Shown: one piece after another, positions 60,590-64,000 of the stretch
Position numbering within the stretch: position 1 is the stretch's first letter
How the letters are laid out: each line of letters begins with the position of its first letter
Origin: Chionoecetes opilio
Taxonomy: Eukaryota > Arthropoda > Malacostraca > Decapoda > Majidae
Reading direction: 5' to 3'
Length of the DNA stretch: 64,000 nt
NCBI GenBank assembly: GCA_016584305.1
Contig: JACEEZ010019117.1
Coordinates: 879,109 to 943,108, forward strand
Notes under the pieces: model-generated
The model's input: only the letters and a program-made list of their open reading frames with translations
Told to the model about the DNA's origin: nothing
Databases searched by the model: none
Position numbers and translations under genes: made by a program

Positions 60590-63236
60590 TAGTCCGGCAG
60601 CCAAAAGTACATTTTTCTTATAACCTTGTTTTGGGGTCTGAAGTTTTTTTTTCAGTGGATTTTGTTTGCCAACATATCCGGTTTGAAAGATATATATGTT
60701 GGCTCGCTGTCAGCCTTGGGCAATTTGAGATAATTAGCATAAAACAAAATGGCCGCCAAAATTATATCAAAATACATAAAATACCATACATCCCTTGAAA
60801 ATTCACACAGAGGGTCAACCAATACATGAATTCCAGGGTATTTTGATCCAGAAAATCTATTTCTGGTATTTTCAAATTCAAAATGGCCACCGTTTTCAAA
60901 ATGCTGTCCAACAAATAAGAAATTGAAGTGTACAAATCGTAATTTTGACGTATGTATGATTCGTACACTGTTAATTTACTAGTAGATTTTACTATTTTGT
61001 ACATTTACTCATGAAATTATCTGAAGGTGCAGTGTGTATAGTTTTTTATATAAACTGTTGAAAACTAGGGATGCCTGAACATGCTATATTCACATCAGAT
61101 ATGTATAGGTGATTGATCCTCATGTGTTTGTTTCCTCGTAATCCTTACATCCATTTGTTGTGTGGCATTTTATTTCTCTGTTTATTGTTTATCATAACGG
61201 AGTGAATGTCCTTGCACTACCAGGGCACACTGGTGACTTCACTGCTGTGAAACCCAGCATGAGGTTCAGTGTCAGCTAAGATGTAACTTAGTGCCCCAAA
61301 TGTTATCTAATTTTCCCCATTTAAGTTAGATAACCGTACCTGAATAGACAGGGTGTGCCAACGCGGAAGAGCCGAGCCAAGAATGAAGGGGCTTAATTCA
61401 TTCGGATGGTGTACAGATCGCACGGGACTTAAATGGCACTGGATGAACGATCGGGCTAGGAGTAGTACATAAACTGTGTGAACCTAGTTGTATCCCATAC
61501 ATGAAAGTGCATACTGTTAAAGTTGGTAAAAGGACTTTAACAGAGACCAATGTTCTAAACTGAAGATGTGTTTTTGATCTTTGATATGAGGATTTCAGTA
61601 CAAAATTTTCTACAAGGACCTGTAGAGGGAATAAAGGCTGCCGCGTATTTAAGTTCAGTCCCACAGCGCCTCTGCCTTCTCAGAACTTGCCCTTACAATG
61701 ACAGAAAACAAGAAGCAATTGATCAATATTATTTGCGACAACATTCTGAATGACACAGATTTCATTCAGAAGAATACAACAAAGCACAAACTTATGATAA
61801 CAGGTCAGGACAAAACACCTGTAGAAGTAAGTTGCAGTGGTACAATTGTAGAAAGAGCTGACATGGCAACCACTCATGAAGAAGCTGATAACATCATTGT
61901 GCAGCAGGCTATAGCAGTTGCTGTAGCTCAGCAGCAACCTGTCACTGTTCTTGCAAATGATACAGATGTTTATGCACTTCTTCTTTATCATTACCTGGAA
62001 CAAGGCATACAAACATCAATGTTTATGGAATCACCTGTAAAAGAGAGAACTGTTGTTGATATCCAGGCCACTGTAAAGAAACATCAGAACATAATTCCAG
62101 CAATATTGGCCGGTTCTTGGCATTGGCTCTTACTGGATGTGATACAGTCATGGCAGCATGTTTTGGTATAGGAAAAGGAAAGATGTTGAAAGTACTGAAA
62201 ACTGGTCTGAATCTGGATATGATAGGTAATGCTGAGGCTAACTGGCCTGAGGTGTTGGAACAGGCAACACAATTCATAGCTTCCTGTTATGGACAATCAA
62301 AGACCAATTCTATGTCTGAGGCCAGAGTAATTGTGTGGACTTCAAGAACGGGGAAGTCGGGAGCAACAGTTACTCCCAAGTTATGTTCTCTTCCACCTAC
62401 TACAGAGGCCTTCATTGAGAATGTCAAGCGGGCTCATCTGCAAACATGCATATGGAAGAATGCCCTGCAATTAGATCCACCAGATTTGGAACCCACAAGT
62501 TATGGATGGATCAAAGAAAGCAGAAAAAAGTCACTGCTGCCTACAACAGTCCCTACCAATGTTCAGCTAGCACCGAATCATATACGAAAGTTGATAAGAT
62601 GCACATGTTCAAGTAAACAGCCATGTAAGTCCTCAAGATGCGCATGTAACAAGTCGAGGCTACCATGCACAATGTTTTATATTTGTCAATCCTCCATTGA
62701 ATGTTGCAATGATCAAACACAAACAGCAGTTGATGAGGATGATGAGGATGATTACTAATTACCTCAAGAATTATGCATTTATGCCCATAAGAAATTGAGG
62801 ACTCAAAACGATCTGACAAAAATCAATGTCAATCTTTATTACTTTCATGTTGAACAAGTAATATTCCCAGTAATATTCTACACATATACTAGTATATGTA
62901 TAAAAATTCACACACACAAAAAAAGGCAGCCAATTTGAAAATGGTGGTCATTTTGGATATGAAAATACCAGAAATGAATTTACTGGGTCAAAATACCCTG
63001 GAATCCATGTATTGGTTGACCGGTTATGTCAATTTGTAAGGGAATTATGGTATATTATGTATTTTGATATTTCCTTGGCGGCCATTTTATTTTATGCTAA
63101 TTATCTCAAATTGCCCAAGGTTGACAGCGAGCCAACCAAGATATTTTTCAAACTGGATATATGGGCAAACAAAATCCACTGAAAAAAAAAAACTTAAAAC
63201 CCTAAACCAAGGTTGAGCCTGGTGGCTGCCGGACTA
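60590..63236 (+). mobile_element. XPG-like-nuclease TIR transposon, second member (2,647 bp)
   Basis: The ends TAGTCCGGCAGCC and GGCTGCCGGACTA are inverted, and the inverted repeats continue, imperfectly, for about 315 bp on each side (60,590-60,905 and 62,925-63,236), including AATGGCCGCC. GTA flanks both ends (60,587-60,589 and 63,237-63,239). The interior codes for a protein with the same motif order as the element in the palindrome. Termini, target duplication and protein together place it in the same family, but TIR length and sequence differ strongly. Confidence 0.87.
61698..62758 (+). pseudogene. XPG/PIN-nuclease-like transposon protein, second member (one frameshift)
   Basis: Frames 61,698-62,171 and 62,117-62,758 together cover the protein; a one-base shift lies near 62,100-62,120. 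The first begins MTENKKQLINIICDN and carries THEEAD and, about 30 residues later, NDTDVYALL. The second begins in ALTGCDTV, then FGIGKGK, and continues with YGWIKE. It ends with a Cys-rich tail (CTCSSKQPCKSSRCACNKS) and an acidic DEDDEDDY terminus. The order EAD, DTDV, GCDT, G-x-GK, Cys-rich matches the protein at 17.7-18.9 kb, though overall identity is low. Coding may start further upstream. The single frameshift makes this the better-preserved of the two. Confidence 0.8.
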
Positions 63237-63740
63237 GTATGACTCTTTATTGTTCATATGCGTCGATACAAATATAACGGATATGTCGATAGCAATGCAA
63301 AATAATTTATTAGTAGATCGAAAATTAACTTATATTTAAATTTCAAAATTTTGAGCGAAAATTCAAACGCAAGTAAGCATATATGCAGAAAGAAGAAGGA
63401 AGGTGTAATTAATCAAATACGAGCCATGACAAGGCTGAAGAGAAATTTGACTGCCTGAAGGAAAGTTATAATCTTTGTAGTCATTCTTCAAGATAGAAAT
63501 TATTCATGCCAATGTCTTGTCTTTTCGGCTCCTATATGTATATAGTCTATGTATATGTATATAGTCTCCTATATGTCTGTGTATGTCAATTTGTCTGCCC
63601 CCCACCCCCCCTCTCTCTCTCTCTCTCTCTCTACTATTAACGTGAAGTCATAAGAAACACAATCTCCTTTCTCTCATCACACGTGCTCACAACATCCAGA
63701 TTGGCCACCATGATAATCTGACATATGAAACCTCTTCCCT
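63237..63740. other. Unassigned sequence with (CT)n
   Basis: AT-rich, without recognised gene. A CT microsatellite lies at 63,611-63,633 and TATATGTATATAG-type repeats at 63,533-63,575. Confidence 0.4.
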
Positions 63741-63744
63741 TCAT

Positions 63745-64000
63745 AGGCCCCGCTGTGGGGAGTCACCTTGTCGTGGTGGCGGGGCTTGAAGCGTGGTCGA
63801 CGGCGCCACCTACTCTGGCGGCCTGCCTGCCATTGTTGGGTTCGGTGGCCGTCGGCCTCGTGGACCAAGCGCTCCCCCTTCGTCACTGGGAGGTGGAGCC
63901 TTCCGGTGATGTCGCCTTTATGCTTCCTCCCCTTTCTCTCCTTTCTTAGGGCGATTCTAGGCCCGGTGAGACCCTTCCTTCCGTCTCCCACTTCCCCTTT
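63745..64000 (+). mobile_element. Probable 5' region of an RTE-type LINE, cut by window end
   Basis: CCCCGCTGTGGGGAGTCACC followed by TTGTCGTGGTGGCGGGGCTT is the kind of GC-rich leader found at the 5' end of RTE-type LINEs in invertebrates. The coding part would lie beyond the window. Recognition is from general memory of such leaders. Confidence 0.35.

Overview
The window is eukaryotic, repeat-dominated DNA from an arthropod, most likely a decapod crustacean. The only well-supported cellular gene is an intron-containing Delta/Theta-type glutathione S-transferase. The rest is long (AT)n tracts, GGGTGATGGGTAATGGG minisatellites, and CR1-, RTE- and Jockey-type LINEs. The species assignment is inference. 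Nothing bacterial, plasmid or phage-like is visible.

Layout. 1-5.2 kb: 3' part of a decayed LTR retrotransposon whose integrase lies upstream of a Gypsy-type RT, ending in a 483-bp 3' LTR. 5.2-7.85 kb: three pieces of one RTE-type LINE, two tandem and one inverted. 8.7-9.4 kb: a 674-bp MITE. 9.9-12.9 kb: minisatellites, a CR1-type LINE 3' end and a hAT-type MITE with an 8-bp target duplication. 13.0-14.1 kb: the three-exon GST gene. 14.5-19.7 kb: a 5.25-kb near-perfect palindrome made of a Tc1/mariner-like element carrying, in each arm, a 2,109-bp transposon that encodes an XPG/PIN-nuclease-like protein with a Cys-rich tail. 20.1-22.4 kb: a minus-strand Jockey-type LINE. 23.8-30.0 kb: a 41-bp satellite, split by a 1,574-bp TIR element. 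30.0-33.4 kb: minus-strand exons of a gene whose last visible exon runs directly into the satellite; between them lie tandem HINE/Helitron-like repeats. 33.4-56.7 kb: mostly low-quality consensus, full of homopolymer runs and frameshifts, in which a Ty3/Gypsy element (minus), a LINE (plus) and a 54-bp tandem repeat can still be recognised; cleaner islands lie at about 43.3-45.4 and 50.1-52.5 kb. 56.7-60.6 kb: LINE and MITE fragments. 60.6-63.2 kb: a second, divergent XPG-like-nuclease transposon with about 315-bp terminal inverted repeats. 63.7-64 kb: probable 5' end of another LINE.

The strongest observations are four. First, a TIR transposon family represented by two divergent members, both starting 5'-TAGT(A/C)C, both flanked by the same 3-bp duplication (GTA, or TAC on the other strand), and both coding for an EAD / DTDV / TGCDTV protein. 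Second, the palindrome, whose arms share an inactivating frameshift and are essentially identical except in their outermost ~125 bp. Third, a satellite whose monomer matches the 3' end of the adjoining exon. Fourth, a Gypsy-type element with a Copia-like pol order.
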